From assembly GCA_963747765.1 (NCBI GenBank), contig CAVVGH010000007.1, forward strand, positions 1 to 64,000: a stretch of DNA of 64,000 nucleotides. Reading direction: 5' to 3'. The notes under the pieces are model-generated. The model worked only from the letters and a program-made list of their open reading frames with translations. It had not been told where the DNA came from and made no database searches. This DNA comes from VRUE01 sp963747765 (lineage in GTDB: Bacteria > Actinomycetota > Thermoleophilia > Solirubrobacterales > 70-9). Shown here piece after piece: positions 1 through 8,095 of the stretch. Both the position numbers and the translations under genes were made by a program. Position 1 is the first letter of the stretch; every line of letters starts with the position of its first letter.

Positions 1-1023
1 GCCGAGCAGGCCGATGAACGCCTCCTCGGCTACGGCTCGGTGCTGCTGGTCGACGAGGCCGGCATGGTCGACACCGCGACCATGGCGCGGCTGATCCACC
101 ATGTCGATAAGGCAAACGCCAAGCTCGTCCTCATCGGCGACCCCGAGCAGCTGAGAGAGATCGAGGCCGGTGGCCTTTTCCGCGCCCTGTCCGAACGAAC
201 AGACCCGATCCACCTGGGCGAAGTGATCCGCCACGAACACGAGCTCGATCGCGAAGCCGCGAGGATGATCCGCGAGGGGGAGGGAGCGGAGGCCCTCGCC
301 CTCTACCGCTCCGAGGAGCGGATCGTCGTCGCGCCGGACGCTCAGGCGCGCCGCGAGGCGATGGTCGCCGAGTGGCACGAGTCCTTCTCGGCCGGCGAGG
401 ACGCGGTGATGGTCGCCAAGCAGAACGTCGAGGTCGAGCGGTTGAACGCGATGGCGCGCCAGCTCCGCCGGGAAGCCGGCCAGCTCGGCGAGCAGGAGAT
501 CGAGTTCGGCGAAGCGCGCTTCGCCGCCGGCGACCAGGTAATAACTCGCGTCAACGACCGCGCCGCCGACATCTACAACCGCGAGCGCTGGCAGGTCGCA
601 GAGGTCGATCCCGAGGAGCGCCGCGTCGTCTTGCAGGGCGTCGATCAGGCGCGCACGGTCGAGGTCGGCGCCGACTACCTGGGCAAGACCAACCCGCACT
701 CAGATGCCCCTGCGCTCCAGCACGCCTACGCGATCACCACCTACTCCGCGCAGGGCACGACCGTGAGCAGGGCATTCGTCGCCGCCGATCCTTCGATGGA
801 CAAGCAGGAGCTCTACGTCGCAACCTCGCGCAGTCGCGGCGAGACGACGATCTACGCGACGCCTGAGATCCAGGTCGAGCGTGAGGAGGTCGCCCCCGCC
901 GATCCCCACCTGCGCGAGGGCATCCCGCACATCGCCGAAGCCGCAGAGCGCGACCGGGCGCAGAGGGCGGCGCACGATGAAGCGCTCGATCCAAGTTGCG
1001 CGGGCTGCCGAGCGACGAGCTGA
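1..1023 (+). CDS. MobF/TraA-type conjugative relaxase, helicase part (5' partial)
   Basis: The frame is open from base 1, so the start lies outside the window; 340 residues are visible. A Walker B-like LLVDEAGMVD segment, a GDPEQL motif (residues about 48-53) and a C-terminal YAITTYSAQGTT motif are the hallmarks of the RecD/AAA_30 helicase domain of MobF relaxases such as TraA and TrwC, which nick oriT and unwind the transferred strand. The catalytic relaxase N-terminus is not visible. The frame stops at 1021-1023, but the expected C-terminal continuation lies in another frame beginning near 987, so this copy appears broken by a one-base deletion. It indicates an integrated conjugative element or its remnant. 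Confidence 0.8.
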   Translation, partial: AEQADERLLGYGSVLLVDEAGMVDTATMARLIHHVDKANAKLVLIGDPEQLREIEAGGLFRALSERTDPIHLGEVIRHEHELDREAARMIREGEGAEALALYRSEERIVVAPDAQARREAMVAEWHESFSAGEDAVMVAKQNVEVERLNAMARQLRREAGQLGEQEIEFGEARFAAGDQVITRVNDRAADIYNRERWQVAEVDPEERRVVLQGVDQARTVEVGADYLGKTNPHSDAPALQHAYAITTYSAQGTTVSRAFVAADPSMDKQELYVATSRSRGETTIYATPEIQVEREEVAPADPHLREGIPHIAEAAERDRAQRAAHDEALDPSCAGCRATS

Positions 1024-1637
1024 TGTCAAGGCGCGCCGGGCTGGCAAGCGAGGCGAGGGGAGAGGATCACAACCAGGAACGCCGCCAGAGCTTGGAACGC
1101 TGGATCGAGCGCCAAGAGGAAGTGCTCGACCATGCGATCCGGCGCCGAGAAGCAGCCGAAGTCGCGCCGCGCAAGGTGCGCCGCGAGGCGCTGCCCGACG
1201 CCGAAGTCATTGAGGCCGACGTCCGCAAGCAAGTCGAAAAGCTGCACGCCCAGCTGCGCGAGATGCCGCCCGTTCGCCACGATGCCCGTGCCGAGCTGGC
1301 GCACGTCGACCTCGTCCTCTCGGAGCGCCGCCGGCTTGCGATCACCGCCGCGCAGCTCGCGCCTCCGGACTACATCGTCCGCGAGCTTGGGGAGCGCCCG
1401 AGCGACCCCGAGCTGCGCAACGTGTGGGACAAGGGTGTCTCGGAGATCGAGGGCTACCGCCAAGAGCACGGAATCAAGGACCCACAACATGCCCTCGGAC
1501 GAGAGGGCGACCGGGGACACGACTGGAGTCGCGAGCAGATCCGCCAGCGCCTACAGCAACGTCAGGCCGAGCTACAGAGGGGGCATGAGATCAGCATCGG
1601 TCATGGGGCCGACCATTCGGTGGAGATCGGTCTCTGA
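996..1637 (+). CDS. C-terminal region of MobF-type relaxase, displaced by frameshift
   Basis: 213 residues from a TTG codon, overlapping the preceding frame by 28 nt. The segment GLPSDELMSRR and the later ELGERPSDPEL and IEGYRQEHGIKDPQHALG segments are the usual tail of actinobacterial TraA-like relaxases, so this is probably the same gene rather than an independent one. Upstream in this frame the codons at 987-995 read R-S-K, giving a natural join ...HDEAL/RSKLRGLPSDEL with the first frame. It is charged and helical, with a Gln/Arg-rich end. A separately translated small protein cannot be excluded. Confidence 0.6.
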   Translation: MRGLPSDELMSRRAGLASEARGEDHNQERRQSLERWIERQEEVLDHAIRRREAAEVAPRKVRREALPDAEVIEADVRKQVEKLHAQLREMPPVRHDARAELAHVDLVLSERRRLAITAAQLAPPDYIVRELGERPSDPELRNVWDKGVSEIEGYRQEHGIKDPQHALGREGDRGHDWSREQIRQRLQQRQAELQRGHEISIGHGADHSVEIGL

Positions 1638-1962
1638 ATACCCGGCCAGCCGAATGTCGCGCAGCGCTGGGCGGCATCAACCCCCTGCAGGAGGTGTACT
1701 CAGGCGGCGGCAAACTGTCAATCCCTGATCTCGACCCGGTAGTCCCGGGCAACGGCACGGCCGGCTGGCCTGCAGGACCTCACGGCGACGAGTCAGCAAA
1801 TGCCGATGAAGGCGAGAGCCCCGCCTCGAAGTTCAACGATGATCTCGCGGCCATCGGAGCAGAAAGATCGCGAGTGGCCGGCGGTCCCAACGGCCTCGAC
1901 TTGTACATCAGCCGGTGTATGTTCCGGGCTATCAACCGAATTTCGGTAGTAACCGACCTTAT
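1638..1962. other. Intergenic stretch after relaxase, no gene supported
   Basis: A plus-strand frame of 122 codons begins at 1694 next to an AGGAGG-like sequence, but the spacing is too short and its second half is antisense to the small gene at 1963-2223. I see no supported gene, RNA or repeat here. Confidence 0.4.
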
Positions 1963-2223
1963 CTACTTGGTGTTGTCCGCTATCTTCTTGAGGTACCCGC
2001 ATACGTCATTGTTGTGGAATGCTTCCCCGTCGACAAGGATAGTACATCCCCCGAGTTTCTGAGAAATCTTTTGTAGCTGCTTATTCACCTTAATCAGCTG
2101 TTGCTTGGTTCCACGATCACTCGTCTGTTGGATGTAGGTGTATGCACCCGCCCCTGCGATCGAGAGACTAAGTGCGCTTGCAGTTAGTACCGCAACAAAG
2201 ACAATCATGAACTGCCGCATCAT
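1963..2223 (-). CDS. Small membrane-anchored or secreted hypothetical protein
   Basis: 86 residues, starting at a double ATG preceded on its own strand by a good AAAGGAG Shine-Dalgarno five bases upstream. Residues 1-30 form one hydrophobic segment (a signal anchor), followed by a Lys/Gln-rich helical stretch and a C-terminal part with two cysteines (GGCT and VCGY) that could pair outside the membrane. The local base composition is clearly lower in GC than the core genes, consistent with acquired DNA next to the relaxase remnant. No family recognised. Confidence 0.6.
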   Translation of the reverse strand: MMRQFMIVFVAVLTASALSLSIAGAGAYTYIQQTSDRGTKQQLIKVNKQLQKISQKLGGCTILVDGEAFHNNDVCGYLKKIADNTK

Positions 2224-2578
2224 AAACTCCTTTCTCTATTCGCAAGGCTCACCACATGCCAGTCTAGTACCTCGCGCACAGCCTGGCCAAGCGCTCAGTG
2301 CCCCACCTGGCCCCCTCACCTTTGCAAGGCCAGCCGAGAACACATCCTAGCCGCCGAATAGGGGTCTAGCTTCTCCGGGCATCCAAGCCCGTCGCCCTGC
2401 CCGACAGGTCGCAAGGGTGCGCGCGTCCGCGCGACTACGGAACAGGCAGGGGCCAGTCGCTGCTCCGCCTCATCGGCAGAAGAGTGCCGAACACCTAGAG
2501 GTAGATCCGCACGGCCAGATAGTCTTTAACTGAGCTAGTCTCAGCGTCCAGCTCTCCGAAGTCGGGTCCTGTCTAGCC
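2224..2578. other. Intergenic stretch, nothing recognised
   Basis: About 355 bp between divergent genes. It must hold the promoters of both neighbours, but no convincing sigma-factor boxes, repeats or RNA could be assigned. Confidence 0.4.
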
Positions 2579-3397
2579 ATGATTCAGCTCTCCAACGATT
2601 TAAAGCAACTAGGGCTCACTGCTTCGGTGCTGCCGCACTCGCCCGAGCTGCTTCAGATCGTGAATGATTTTGCGACCTCGTCGGTCCAGATCAGCCTGGT
2701 GCCGAAAGGTGAAGATCCTCTGGACCTCGCTATCGGTGAATTGCGAAGCGGCAACACCCAGCGCGCTTGGCAGATGGCTCGCCCGCACCTCCGTGCCGAT
2801 GGAGGTGCGGCTTCTCTGATCGGAGGGGCGCTTGCGCTGCACGTTGGCGAGACAGAAGCGGCGATAGAAGCTTTCGAGAGACTCCTGACCCACGACGCGG
2901 TGACAGACCCACCTGTCGGCGGGTTCGCTCTCCTGTCATTTACCGACAGTGGAGTGCTGCACTTTGAACTGAACAGTCTGGCGGGCGTGGCATTGCTCTC
3001 CGTCTCTTACGCGAAAGTCGGTAGGCATCAAGACGCCATCGACTTGGCGGCGACAGGATTCGAGATCACGGCCTCTGAAGCTCTTCTTGCCTTGGAGTTG
3101 CTCAATTTGAGGGACGGAGCGCGCTGGTCGGAGATGGTGGAGGTGGTGGATCAGGTGAAACCATCCGGAAACGGGCGCTTCGAGATCGCGATGCTCAAGG
3201 GGGAAGCCCTTGAGGCCCTCGGGCGTCTCGGCGATGCTCTCCTCCTCTACGACGAGATCGGCGATTTGGATGTCGACCTGAGTCAAGGACCAGGAACATG
3301 GGTCACCCACGCGCGTCAGAGAGCCGCCGAGCTGCGGCGTAAATCGGGAACCGAGGGGGCAAGTCAGTCCCGGAACTGCAGCCCGCTTGGACGATGA
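2579..3397 (+). CDS. TPR-like hypothetical protein upstream of HNH nuclease
   Basis: 272 residues, ATG start without an obvious Shine-Dalgarno. It is rich in helical hairpins of tetratricopeptide character (for example around residues 50-100, 125-160 and 190-225, the last with ALGRLGDALLLYDE), suggesting a protein-interaction scaffold. It overlaps the next gene by 11 nt. A run of five G at 3355-3359 lies just before the overlap; removing one G would fuse both frames into a single protein of about 680 residues, so a frameshifted single gene is possible. Base composition is lower in GC than the core genes and the context is accessory DNA. Confidence 0.55.
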   Translation: MIQLSNDLKQLGLTASVLPHSPELLQIVNDFATSSVQISLVPKGEDPLDLAIGELRSGNTQRAWQMARPHLRADGGAASLIGGALALHVGETEAAIEAFERLLTHDAVTDPPVGGFALLSFTDSGVLHFELNSLAGVALLSVSYAKVGRHQDAIDLAATGFEITASEALLALELLNLRDGARWSEMVEVVDQVKPSGNGRFEIAMLKGEALEALGRLGDALLLYDEIGDLDVDLSQGPGTWVTHARQRAAELRRKSGTEGASQSRNCSPLGR

Positions 3398-4631
3398 TCC
3401 TCTCGTCTTCGACCAGGCACACGATCTTGATTTGCGAAGCGCGACCCTTCCCAGTGGTCCGAGCCCCGCCTTCAGCTTGCACGAAGCCATGCTGATCGTG
3501 ACTCTCGATCTTGCTGACTATGTAGATGGGGCGGTTAACGTCATACCTTCCGGGTTTGACGAGGCCCGAGTGGGTGTCGGACGACTGCTTGCGGTGCTCG
3601 ACGATCAGCTCCGCGGTGAGGCGACGGGTATCGCGGGAATCTCGGCCGCCAGCCTCGACGCGCTGACAGCCGTTACGGAGGCGAGAGCGTCTAGCTCGGC
3701 CACCGAGGAATCCAATCAGCTCTTCATCTTGGAGGCGCTGCTGAATGCAGCCGTTCCGCAACCAGATGCGGTGGAGCTACTGCGTCAAGTCCTTGACGAG
3801 GAGAGATTTCACCCGTTGATTGAGTCAATTGACGAGTGGTGTCCCGGTTCGGTGTCAGTGAACATAGGCGGCCTCTTTATCGCAGTCAGTAACGGCCCGC
3901 AGGCGCTTTTGCTCGCATTGGTCGCACGGCTCTGTGCGCAGGGTCAATTCCACGCTGCGCGTACCTGGCTCGCATGGGCAGACGCCAAAGGGTCCAACCC
4001 CGCCCTCTATGGCGCGGATGTAGCTCTTGCCTTTCGCTCCGGCGATTACGACTACGTGGTAGCGCAGACGGACCGCAGCATGCTCGTCAAGCTGGCGACT
4101 TCCGCCTCCCGCTACGACGGAGCCTACGGTGCTGCGCTCAAGAAGGGGGCGTCCCTGATCGAGTTAGCGGCGATCATTTTCCGAGGCCGAGCACTCAGGG
4201 AGCTCGGCCAACTGGATACGGCCTTGATCGTCTTTGACGAAGCCATAAGTAGTGCGCGGCGATCCGAGGAGCAGGAGGACCTGCGCCTCGCAGCCATGTA
4301 TATGCGGGCGCGGACAATGCTGGACCTCGGACGAAGCAGCGATGGCGTCAAAGACCTAAGGTCGATTGAGGCGATCGATAGTGACTACCTGGATATTGGC
4401 TCTCGGCTCGCATCCGTCGCCCAGGCTGAGCCTACGAGGAGGCAATCGATTCCAGAGCGAGTGAAGAACGAAGTTTGGCGACGAGATCAGGGGGTGTGCG
4501 TCAAATGCGGCAGCCGGGAGGAACTGGAGTTCGACCACATCATCCCGTGGTCCAAGGGCGGCTCCGACACGGCCCGCAATCTCCAGCTGCTCTGTGCGGC
4601 GTGCAATCGCCGTAAGGCCGCAAGTATCTAG
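3387..4631 (+). CDS. HNH endonuclease with N-terminal TPR-like region
   Basis: 414 residues from a TTG start. The last 60 residues are a classic HNH nuclease domain: a C-V-K-C zinc pair near residue 370, then LEFDHIIPWSKGGSD (catalytic His in DHI), ARNLQLLC and CNRRK. Residues about 1-340 are mostly helical with TPR-like repeats and no recognised catalytic motif. HNH domains cut DNA and occur in defence systems and mobile elements. The helical part may be a sensor or scaffold, which is inference. It is either translationally coupled to the preceding TPR-like gene or is its frameshifted continuation. Confidence 0.75.
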   Translation: MDDDPLVFDQAHDLDLRSATLPSGPSPAFSLHEAMLIVTLDLADYVDGAVNVIPSGFDEARVGVGRLLAVLDDQLRGEATGIAGISAASLDALTAVTEARASSSATEESNQLFILEALLNAAVPQPDAVELLRQVLDEERFHPLIESIDEWCPGSVSVNIGGLFIAVSNGPQALLLALVARLCAQGQFHAARTWLAWADAKGSNPALYGADVALAFRSGDYDYVVAQTDRSMLVKLATSASRYDGAYGAALKKGASLIELAAIIFRGRALRELGQLDTALIVFDEAISSARRSEEQEDLRLAAMYMRARTMLDLGRSSDGVKDLRSIEAIDSDYLDIGSRLASVAQAEPTRRQSIPERVKNEVWRRDQGVCVKCGSREELEFDHIIPWSKGGSDTARNLQLLCAACNRRKAASI

Positions 4632-4786
4632 CCCCTGTATTCTCGGCTCACAGGCTCTCTGGCCAAATGTGTCAACGTCGGTTGAAAAACCTCCATTGGT
4701 TGGATCGCTTGTGGCGTAGGAGCATATCTGAGTAACGCCGAATAGGCTGGCTACGGCATGCTGGAGTGAGCCTAGCCGAAGACGGG

Positions 4787-5086
4787 TCACAGCTCCGACA
4801 TTCGGGCCCCTTCCTTTGCCTCGACCCAATCGAGCTCCAAGTTGTTGCCAAGCCGGATCGGTAGAAGGGTCAACTCGGCCGTTCGATGGGGATCGCCGGT
4901 GGCCTCCTCAAAGGCGTAACTGCAAGCCTTGTGGATTAGGTAGAGATCACTGGCGTCGCCGGAAGCCATTTGCCCGCCCTGCCACTCGTAGTTGCCGTCC
5001 TCGGCTTTCTCGATGCGCTTGCCGCAGTGGTCGCAAAACGCCTGCGGCGCGTGCTGTCCCTCTTCATTAACGATGACCTTGATCAT
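4787..5086 (-). CDS. Small putative zinc-ribbon hypothetical protein
   Basis: 99 residues, ATG preceded on its strand by AAGGGA. An FCDHCGKRI motif near residue 17 and a later H-K-A-C (residues 53-56) look like the ligands of a small zinc site. No catalytic motif and no membrane segment. The segment ASGDASDLYLIHKAC suggests a compact globular domain. It lies alone between accessory genes and no family is recognised. Confidence 0.55.
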   Translation of the reverse strand: MIKVIVNEEGQHAPQAFCDHCGKRIEKAEDGNYEWQGGQMASGDASDLYLIHKACSYAFEEATGDPHRTAELTLLPIRLGNNLELDWVEAKEGARMSEL

Positions 5087-5282
5087 GGGTCGTCCCTTCG
5101 GTCGCCTTCAGCCATCTTCCCTGAAACCAAGAAATCCCGGCTAGGTCCGGCCGGACCCCGGCCGGGACTCTGATCAGGCTCTTGGAACAGACCAACGGGA
5201 TTTCCCTGTTGCGTCATTCGACGCGAAACTCGACGGCTCAGCGCACGGGCCAGCCGCGACGAGTTCGAGTACGGCCGTTCCG

Positions 5283-5558
5283 CTAGCTGGGAAGGAGTTC
5301 CTCGAGGCGTCGACCAGCGCCGTCGAAGTAGCTTGAATGGGTCTGCTTGATCGTCTCCAGGGAGTCGGCGCTCAGGAGAACGATGTCGAGCTGTTCGTTG
5401 TCGGCGTTTGCCCTCTCCGCCTCGGCGTAGGCCGCTTGGGCAGCGTCGTAGTCGGTGCCGAAGGGCTCGACCTTCGTCTTGTCGGTGGCTAGGTCGTAGC
5501 TGACCAAGAAGTGCTTGATCTCGTCGGGGCTCATCTTGTTGCGCTCTGGCTTCTTCAT
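5283..5558 (-). CDS. Small acidic hypothetical protein beside toxin-antitoxin pair
   Basis: 91 residues, mostly helical and acidic, with an N-terminal FLVSYDLATDKTKVEPFG segment and a Tyr/Ala-rich helix. The stop-to-start gap to the upstream PIN toxin gene is 7 nt on the same strand, so it is probably cotranscribed with the toxin-antitoxin pair as a third gene. It does not resemble a known antitoxin family to me; function unknown. Confidence 0.5.
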   Translation of the reverse strand: MKKPERNKMSPDEIKHFLVSYDLATDKTKVEPFGTDYDAAQAAYAEAERANADNEQLDIVLLSADSLETIKQTHSSYFDGAGRRLEELLPS

Positions 5559-5565
5559 CGCCCGA

Positions 5566-5985
5566 TCAGCGGATCAGCTGGACCTCGATGTCTAGATTGG
5601 GCACGTCGTCCCAGGCTTCGTCGGTTGTCAGCGCGGGGATGTCCAGGCGCTCCGCCAGGGCGAGGCATGCGCGATCGGCAAGCGACAGACCTCGCTGTTT
5701 GGTGATCGGCCGCAGGCGGGCGACGGCGACGCAGTCTGCCGCCGTCAGCGGCTCGATTGCCAGCGCTCGTTTGGAGCCTTCGGCTTTGCGCAGCCTGGCC
5801 GCAGCTTCGGCTGGATCACCACCGCGCTCGGCTACCTTCGAGAGCACCTCTGCCAGGTTCACCACGCTGATCGCCGCGCCGTCTGCGATCGCGTTGGAGA
5901 CGACCTCACCTCCGTCCTCGTCGTTGAGGAGAGCCAGAGCTGCGGAGGCATCGAGGACCGATGCCGGTGGTTCAGCGCCTGCCAC
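5566..5985 (-). CDS. vapC: PIN-domain toxin, VapC-like
   Basis: 139 residues from a GTG start. The PIN-domain acidic residues are visible: D in VLDASAALALL (about residue 12), E in NLAEVL, and the paired Asp in SLADRACLALA and TTDEAW near the C-terminus, which together bind the metal of this RNase fold. VapC toxins cleave RNA (often tRNA) and are neutralised by the protein encoded just upstream. The antitoxin gene overlaps this start by 14 nt, the usual type II arrangement. The target is not predictable from sequence. Confidence 0.8.
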   Translation of the reverse strand: MAGAEPPASVLDASAALALLNDEDGGEVVSNAIADGAAISVVNLAEVLSKVAERGGDPAEAAARLRKAEGSKRALAIEPLTAADCVAVARLRPITKQRGLSLADRACLALAERLDIPALTTDEAWDDVPNLDIEVQLIR

Positions 5986-6169
5986 GCAGCCGCCGCGCTT
6001 CTTCGGCGGCCTCTCTGTCTTCGGCTCGGGCTTCGGCGCGCCGCTCTGCGATCAGCTCGTCGGAGAGACTTCGCCCCGGTGCCAGGTCCGCGAACAGGCC
6101 GCGCATGCGCTCCGCTGCCTGTCGGCGTCGTTCCACTTCCGGTCGGGCTTGCTTGGTCGCGTGAGCCAT
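5972..6169 (-). CDS. vapB: Antitoxin of the PIN-toxin pair, VapB-like
   Basis: 65 residues when the ATG at 6169 is used; a longer frame to 6247 exists, but the extra 26 residues look like untranslated sequence, and GAAGG lies just ahead of 6169. The protein is Arg/Glu/Ala-rich and helical, with a short RSLSDELIAERR segment resembling the toxin-binding tail of small antitoxins. It overlaps the toxin start by 14 nt, implying coupled translation and likely autorepression of the operon. The antitoxin family is not certain; assignment rests mainly on position and size. Confidence 0.6.
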   Translation of the reverse strand: MAHATKQARPEVERRRQAAERMRGLFADLAPGRSLSDELIAERRAEARAEDREAAEEARRLRGRR

Positions 6170-6268
6170 GCCTTCATAGTACCGGCCGCGCGGCGGAGAG
6201 ATTTTGCAGGGCCAAGCGACCTCTTTCGTCCCCACCGCCGTCCCCACGGGCGTCAGAAACCGTCAACG

Positions 6269-6520
6269 ATGGACACGACCCTCCTAGTCCGCTGGGGCGA
6301 ACCGGGACCGGGCCGATGGGTAACGATCTTCGTCAAGCCCTACGGCGCCGACGCCCACACCTTCCTCCGCTTCTCCACCGGAGTGACACCGCCTGGCGAG
6401 CGCTATTGGGGCACCTCGGGAATCGTCGCTCCCGGCAAGGGTCCGGGTTTCATCGGCGAGGACAAGTTCTCCTCCTCCTACCTGGCCGGATTCGAGTTGC
6501 GACACCCGCCAGGGCTCTGA
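6269..6520 (+). CDS. Small hypothetical protein
   Basis: 83 residues from ATG, beta-rich, with many Gly/Pro/aromatic residues and no recognised motif. The only support is its size, a clear stop and reading-direction codon composition resembling real genes, so it may be spurious. A longer frame extends upstream on this strand, but that part is antisense to the toxin-antitoxin genes. Confidence 0.3.
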   Translation: MDTTLLVRWGEPGPGRWVTIFVKPYGADAHTFLRFSTGVTPPGERYWGTSGIVAPGKGPGFIGEDKFSSSYLAGFELRHPPGL

Positions 6521-6803
6521 AGGGCATCCCACTCTAGGCGTCATCGTCTCAATTCCACAGGCTCACGAGTCGATTGGTCGGGCCGATGCCGGAGGCGAAT
6601 ATAAGATTTGAACCGTGAGCCTTCGGAAGCACGTTCATCGGGAGACTGGGCGATGGTCTCCGGGGCGCTGCTGCTGGCCCTCTGCATCCCCACCACCATC
6701 CCCACGAAAAACAGAACTTGCTGTTTTGCAGGGAGAAAGTGTCGGGTCTCCCCCGAGATGATGTCCGAGGACGCCAAGTTCGCACTTGGCTTTTAGCTGT
6801 CAT

Positions 6804-6825
6804 CCCGGCGGCTTCAGCCGCCGGG
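6804..6825 (-). terminator. Hairpin at the end of the DUF2007-like gene
   Basis: A perfect 9-bp stem (CCCGGCGGC / GCCGCCGGG) with a TTCA loop overlaps the stop codon of the minus-strand gene that ends at 6814. There is no U tract, so it may be a weak or Rho-assisted terminator or simply an mRNA-stabilising hairpin. Confidence 0.4.
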
Positions 6826-7098
6826 CAGGAGCAGGAAGATCCCGACGGCGACGGCGAGGATGAGGGCGCGCGCTTCCTCGGCCTGGCTTGCGCGGACCAA
6901 TACCCGCTGGGGAGTGGTTGCCAGGGCTCCAAGGCCAAACAGCGAGCCGTTCACGGCCATGGCCTGCAGGATGCTCGGGATTCCCCTGTTCTCAAGCAGG
7001 CCCTGAAGCATCTCTGCCTCCGCCTGGTTGGAGGCGCGGGCGCCCTTGACGAGATCGTCCCTCGCGCCACCGTCGTTGGTTCGCGGATCGCGGGGCAT
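6814..7098 (-). CDS. DUF2007-like (signal-transducing-like) small protein
   Basis: 94 residues from the ATG at 7098; the frame is open further upstream to 7290, but that extension has no domain. The core (SNQAEAEMLQGLLENRGIPS, then a segment ending QRVLVRASQAEEARALI) matches the short DUF2007 domain, which recurs in the protein at 27772-28029 of this window. A hydrophobic C-terminal segment (ILAVAVGIFLLLP) could insert in the membrane, which the paralogue lacks. DUF2007 proteins are small domains of unknown role, sometimes called putative signal transducers. No clear Shine-Dalgarno was seen. Confidence 0.55.
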   Translation of the reverse strand: MPRDPRTNDGGARDDLVKGARASNQAEAEMLQGLLENRGIPSILQAMAVNGSLFGLGALATTPQRVLVRASQAEEARALILAVAVGIFLLLPGG

Positions 7099-7284
7099 CG
7101 GCACACAGGTTATGCGCTGCTTCGCCGGTCCTGAGCCCGGATTTCCGGGGGTGCCTGTGTCCACGATCCGGCTCCGGCGGCCTTGACGCAGCCCCGAATG
7201 GTTGAAATTGTCAGCCTTCTCCTCCGCGCCACAGGAGTGGAGGCTCACCCATTCGTATCCGGGCGTTACGCGAAAGGACACTCG

Positions 7285-7893
7285 ATGCACAGACTCAGCA
7301 AGCGACTCACGTACGCGAACGTGATGTCCACGATTGCTGTCTTCCTGCTACTTGGCGGTGCGACCGCCATCGCCGCGCAGCGACTGGCGAAGAACAGTGT
7401 CGGCAGCAAGCAGATCAAGAAGAACGCCGTGAACAGCGCCAAAGTCAAGAACCACTCGCTACGAGCGGCGGACTTCAAGAGTGGGCAACTCCCGCAGGGC
7501 GATCGGGGCCCGCAGGGCGATCGGGGCCCGCAGGGCGACCGGGGTGAGCAGGGGCCACAGGGAGTCCCCGGAGAGGCGGTCGCGTTCGGCAACTTCACCG
7601 AAGCGGGCGAAGTCGCGGGCTACGCGCCGGCTGCGGTAAACCTGAGCGCAGCGAACATCGATCACGTCGCGGAAGGGGTCTACTGCCTGAAAGACCTCGC
7701 GTTCACACCGCGGTCCGCCGTGGTCAGCAGCGACAATTCCTTCGGTCAAAACGACACGCTCGCCTCGGTTGTCGTCGATAATGCAGAATCGGTTCTCTCG
7801 GAATGCGAACCGGGAGAGAGCGTGCGAGTCCGGACGTACGACATCTCCGATGCCGCGCTGAAAGATCGCGCCTTCATCATCTGGCTCGAGTAA
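7285..7893 (+). CDS. Secreted collagen-like surface protein
   Basis: 202 residues from ATG with AAAGGA upstream. Residues 1-35 contain a signal/anchor segment (TYANVMSTIAVFLLLGG). A lysine-rich KNSVGSKQIKKNAVNSAKVKN region follows, then about ten G-X-Y triplets (residues 70-96, three of them nearly identical PQGDRG units encoded by an 18-bp tandem repeat at 7494-7550), and a beta-rich C-terminal domain with two cysteines. This layout is common in Thermoleophilia genomes, often in many paralogues. The collagen-like repeat probably forms a trimeric stalk on the cell surface; ligand unknown. Confidence 0.75.
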   Translation: MHRLSKRLTYANVMSTIAVFLLLGGATAIAAQRLAKNSVGSKQIKKNAVNSAKVKNHSLRAADFKSGQLPQGDRGPQGDRGPQGDRGEQGPQGVPGEAVAFGNFTEAGEVAGYAPAAVNLSAANIDHVAEGVYCLKDLAFTPRSAVVSSDNSFGQNDTLASVVVDNAESVLSECEPGESVRVRTYDISDAALKDRAFIIWLE

Positions 7894-7910
7894 CGGCTGG
7901 AGCTGGCTGG

Positions 7911-7945
7911 CGATGCCCCGTGCGCTGCAACGGCACGGGGCATCG
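7911..7945 (+). terminator. 13-bp perfect hairpin after the collagen-like gene
   Basis: CGATGCCCCGTGC pairs perfectly with GCACGGGGCATCG across a 9-nt loop, 17 nt after the stop codon at 7893. It lacks a U tract, which is common for actinobacterial terminators. It should separate the collagen-like gene from the thiC riboswitch. Confidence 0.65.
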
Positions 7946-8002
7946 GTCAGGCCTCGCCTCGTGTGGTCGGGCAGCCGCGTAGTAACCTGGGCCGATCGTC
8001 GA

Positions 8003-8092
8003 TACCGGGGGGCTCCTGCGTGAGGGGCTGAGAGGGCGTTTCCTAGCGCCGACCCGCCGAACCTGATCTGGGTAATGCCAGCGAAGGGAGGA
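8003..8092 (+). promoter_or_regulatory. TPP riboswitch (THI element) upstream of thiC
   Basis: The conserved TPP-sensing core is present: GGGGCTGAGAGGG near 8024-8036, and CCGAACCTGATCTGGGTAAT near 8056-8075 followed by GCCAGCGAAGGGAGG, which also supplies the thiC Shine-Dalgarno. Binding of thiamine pyrophosphate would be expected to hide that site (8086-8092) and shut down translation, the usual mode in high-GC actinobacteria. A TAACCT at 7983 could be the -10 box. Confidence 0.93.
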
Positions 8093-8095
8093 GAT

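Noticed and set aside
1694..2062. 122-codon plus-strand frame after the relaxase
   Set aside because: Start too close to the AGGAGG and its end is antisense to the better-supported minus-strand gene.
5140..5170. CCGGCCGG-rich palindromes between minus-strand genes
   Set aside because: Short overlapping palindromes expected from high GC; no stable single hairpin with a clear position relative to a gene end.
6590..6650. TTCAAAT motif on the minus strand resembling a tRNA T-loop
   Set aside because: The flanking stems do not pair and no acceptor or anticodon arm could be drawn; at most it is a chance match or an old attachment-site remnant.
8075..8095. Earlier in-frame ATG for thiC at 8075
   Set aside because: It lies in the conserved riboswitch core and lacks a ribosome-binding site, whereas GGGAGGA fits the ATG at 8096.
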